The notes beneath the pieces were generated by a model. It made no database searches. It was not told the origin of the DNA and was given only the letters and a program-made list of their open reading frames with translations. Positions 62,001 through 64,000 of a stretch of DNA of 64,000 bases are shown here, one piece after another. How positions within the stretch are numbered: position 1 is the first letter of the stretch; each line of letters begins with the position of its first letter. This stretch comes from Chlorella sorokiniana. Taxonomy: Eukaryota; Chlorophyta; Trebouxiophyceae; Chlorellales; Chlorellaceae. Both the position numbers and the translations under genes were made by a program. The stretch covers positions 868,001-932,000 of the forward strand of contig CP084617.1 of assembly GCA_025917655.1 (NCBI GenBank), read 5' to 3'.

Positions 62001-64000
62001 TAACAACCCAGCCCACGATTGCCGCGCTCCCCCGCACCCCCACCTTCTGTGCGCCATCCAGGTCCGACGCCACCCCCTCCAGGTCGCTGATCCAGCGCTC
62101 CAGCTCCTCCAGCAGCGAGGCGTAGTTGGTGGGCAGGGGGCGGCGGCGGCAGCCGCTTGGCCTCCTTGAGGGCGGCGTCCACCATGCCACGCACGTCGCT
62201 GCCTCGAGGCTCCTGAGGCTGCCATGGGGGGTGCGCAGGGGGCGAGGCGGGGAGGGAGGGCGCGTCAACAGAGTGCCAAAAATATGTGGACGAGATGCAG
62301 CCAGCTCAGCTGCCAGGTGCAGCCACCGCTGAAGGGGCATCGCGGCAGTGACGGAGGCAGGGCCGTCACGTGCAACCCGGGGGCAAAACACTCGCAGCAC
62401 CCCCACCCTGGGGACACCCACCAGGCTGGCGGTGTCCAGCCCGTTGCCGCCCAGGCCAGACAGCAGCGCAGCGATCGTGGAGTCCAGCTCGGCCTGCGCC
62501 TCCTCCAGCGGCGGCTGCTCCGCCTCGATGCGTCGCTCCAGGGCGCGCAGCGCGTCCAGGGCGGGGTGGGCGGGGGAGGCCTTCCCAGCCACGCCGTCCA
62601 CCCGTTCTTCGGCCAGAGGGATTTGCTGGCTGCGAGTGTGGAGACAGACAGACAACATGCACGGGCTGGGTGGCTTGCAGCGCGGCCGGTGCCAATCCCT
62701 CCAGTGTCTCCCCCACACCCAGGGCCCCCAACAACAGCAAGACGCTGTTCTGGCAGGCGAGCCACTGGGCACGGCGGTGTTCAAGCAGACCGAGCCACAG
62801 GCAGCCAGCCGGGGGCAGGTCCCACCTGAGCCAGGCCAGCTTGTGCCAGGTGGGGTCAAAGGTGTCCTCCTTCACGCCGGCCCTCTCCGCCTCGTTCTTC
62901 TCCCGCTTGCCCGCCAGCTCCTGCCGCGCGGCCGCCACGTCAGCATTCGTGGCCTCCAGCTGCTGGATCCAGTCGCGCAGCGAGGCCAGGACGCCGCCGT
63001 AGTTCACCGGCAGCGGCGGCACCTCTGGCAGGCGCTTGGCCTGCTCAAGGGCGGCGCCCACCAGCCCCCGCACGTCGCTGCCGCGAGCGGCTTCGGGCTG
63101 CACAGGGAGGGTGGTTGAGGTGACCGACGGGGACCACTTCTGCTGCAGGGCGCAGCCTGGCAGCTGCAGCAAGCACAGGGGTCCGCTGAGCGGGAGCCAG
63201 TCGACCGGCAAGCGAGGCAGCAGCGGTACAACGGGGCAGAGGCTCACCAGACTAGCGGTGTCCAGCCCCTTGCTGCCCAGGCCTTGCAGCAGCGTGCTGA
63301 CGACGGCGCCCAGCTCGCCCTGCGCCTCCTCCAGCGGCGGCTGCTCCGTCTCGATGCGGCGCAGCAGGGCCCTCAGCGCCGCGACGGCCGGGCCAGCGGG
63401 CTCCGCCTGGCCGCCCACGCCCGCCACACGCGCCTCGGCCAGAGGGTACTGCTCGCTGCGGAGAGACAGAACAGAGGCAGAGAGAGTTCAGACAGCCAGA
63501 CAAAGGCAACTGCCTCAGTTTGCAAAACCCCGCAAGCGATGCCACCAGTGCGACTGTCACGTCAGCAAGCTGCCGTCGCACCTGAGGAAGGCGAGGCGGT
63601 GCCAGGTGGGATCAAACACGTCCGCCGCCAGCCCCGCCTTCTGCGCCTCGGCCTCCGCCCGCTGGCCCGCCAGCTCCTTGCCGGCGGCAGCCGCGTCGGC
63701 GCCGGCGCCCTCCAGCTGCTCGATCCAGTCGCGGATGGCTCGGATGAGGCCGGTGTAGTTGACGGGGACGGGGGCGCGGCAGGGATGCGCCTGGCCTCCT
63801 CGATCGCCCGCCGCACCATGTCACGCACATCGCTGCCCTCAGGCGCCTCGGGCTGCACGGCGGACGGGGGTGCGGTGTGTGGGCGGGGGCGTGGATGGAT
63901 GTGGAGGTGGAGAAAGGGTGCTAGGGGCGTGTCACCAGGTGGGAGAGGCGTGCGGCAGACTGCCCGCTCACAGAAGGGGCAGCCTGGGTGTCACAAGGGT
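59009..64000 (-). CDS. CHUP1-like protein with tandem helical modules, start outside window
   Basis: CHUP1 anchors chloroplasts to the plasma membrane and actin for light-driven movement in plants. The conserved C-terminal half is recognisable: KRDPRVIALYNEMSQ (about 60525-60480), MSAEEAAAYLPTLAARGAAI with ETLQQVADFVADVRAQ (60187-60065), RLLCEAADAFDGLLDMCDAM, SVIAESHRLSAYIDSCAAAV, YPYDPLRQRMAKAGIPWDT (about 59560-59510) and GAFKVHQFCGGFNNAAEAAY (about 59140-59085), the last close to the CHUP1 block RVHQFAGGF. A basic/Pro-rich segment (PPRVKPPIEPPKFRVPNLTE, about 60640-60580) precedes it, as in CHUP1. Upstream of 60.75 kb the same strand holds tandem coiled-coil-like modules. Whether these belong to the same protein is likely from continuous exon spacing but unproven. 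A frame change is needed within the low-complexity region at 60200-60420. Confidence 0.75.
60690..63858 (-). repeat. Tandem protein modules in the CHUP1-like gene
   Basis: Three full modules and one partial are visible. Each opens with a GSDVRxMV-type helix: GSDVRDMVRRAIEEARRIP (about 63840), GSDVRGLVGAALEQAKRLP (about 63085), GSDVRGMVDAALKEAKRLP (about 62205) and SSDVREVAWRAIERAKRLP (about 60750, partial). Inside are FDPTWHRLAFLR, FDPTWHKLAWLR and FDEAYHRLAFLR. Then come YPLAEARVAGVG, IPLAEERVDGVA and YPLAEGRLRDVG, then EQPPLEEAQGEL and EQPPLEEAQAEL, and GLDTASLV in the first two. The modules are 750-1450 bp including introns, and intron positions are similar, so the array grew by exon-block duplication. 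Confidence 0.8.
61515..61550. repeat. (GGGT)n simple repeat in an intron
   Basis: Run of TGGG units within an intron between CHUP1-like gene modules. Confidence 0.85.

Noticed and set aside
1-64000. CRISPR array or prokaryotic operon
   Set aside because: Spliced genes throughout, no regularly spaced direct repeats with unique spacers, no ribosome binding sites before genes.

Overview
The window is nuclear DNA of a GC-rich green alga, most likely a trebouxiophyte of the Chlorella group. Evidence for this: about two-thirds GC, many short GT-AG introns (roughly 100-300 bp) in every conserved gene, nucleus-encoded plastid proteins with transit peptides (pyruvate dehydrogenase E1-beta, an S1-domain protein, a CURT1-type thylakoid protein, an RsuA/RluB-type pseudouridine synthase), a CHUP1-like protein, intron-containing tRNA and a LINE relic. 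Gene calls rest on reading conserved peptides exon by exon; exon edges are approximate unless stated.

Layout. 1-2.9 kb: the end of an unrecognised gene (+) and an unrecognised polytopic membrane protein (-). 3.0-23.1 kb: a tandem duplication of about 9.4 kb. Each unit carries a roughly 30-exon gene for a secreted protein with a G8 domain and a CEMIP/TMEM2-like beta-helix region, followed by an array of ShKT-like cysteine motifs; the second copy has the longer tail. 23.4-28.1 kb: SOUL haem-binding protein (-), CMC2 (+) and phosphopantothenoylcysteine decarboxylase (+), the last two only about 84 bp apart. 28.1-31.8 kb: no convincing protein gene but at least five consecutive inverted repeats, a candidate hairpin-RNA locus. 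31.8-36.2 kb: a composite with about 1.1-kb inverted arms, an intron-bearing tRNA-Gly(GCC), a truncated tRNA-Gly copy, a complete tRNA-Leu(CAG) and a decayed LINE reverse transcriptase.

36.6-52.1 kb is a housekeeping and plastid block: PDH E1-beta (-) divergent from an S1-domain protein (+), bifunctional 6-phosphofructo-2-kinase/fructose-2,6-bisphosphatase (-), and a pseudouridine synthase (-) divergent from a CURT1-like protein (+) over about 100 bp. 52.9-64 kb: an LRR protein fused to an alpha/beta-hydrolase-like domain (-), a 71-residue membrane protein (-), the ribosome biogenesis methyltransferase EMG1/NEP1 (+), and a CHUP1-like gene (-) whose upstream part is a tandem array of helical modules and which runs off the window.

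Caution: nearly every conserved gene contains one or more one-base frame breaks, mostly in G or C runs. This is more easily explained by small indels in the assembly than by so many neighbouring pseudogenes.
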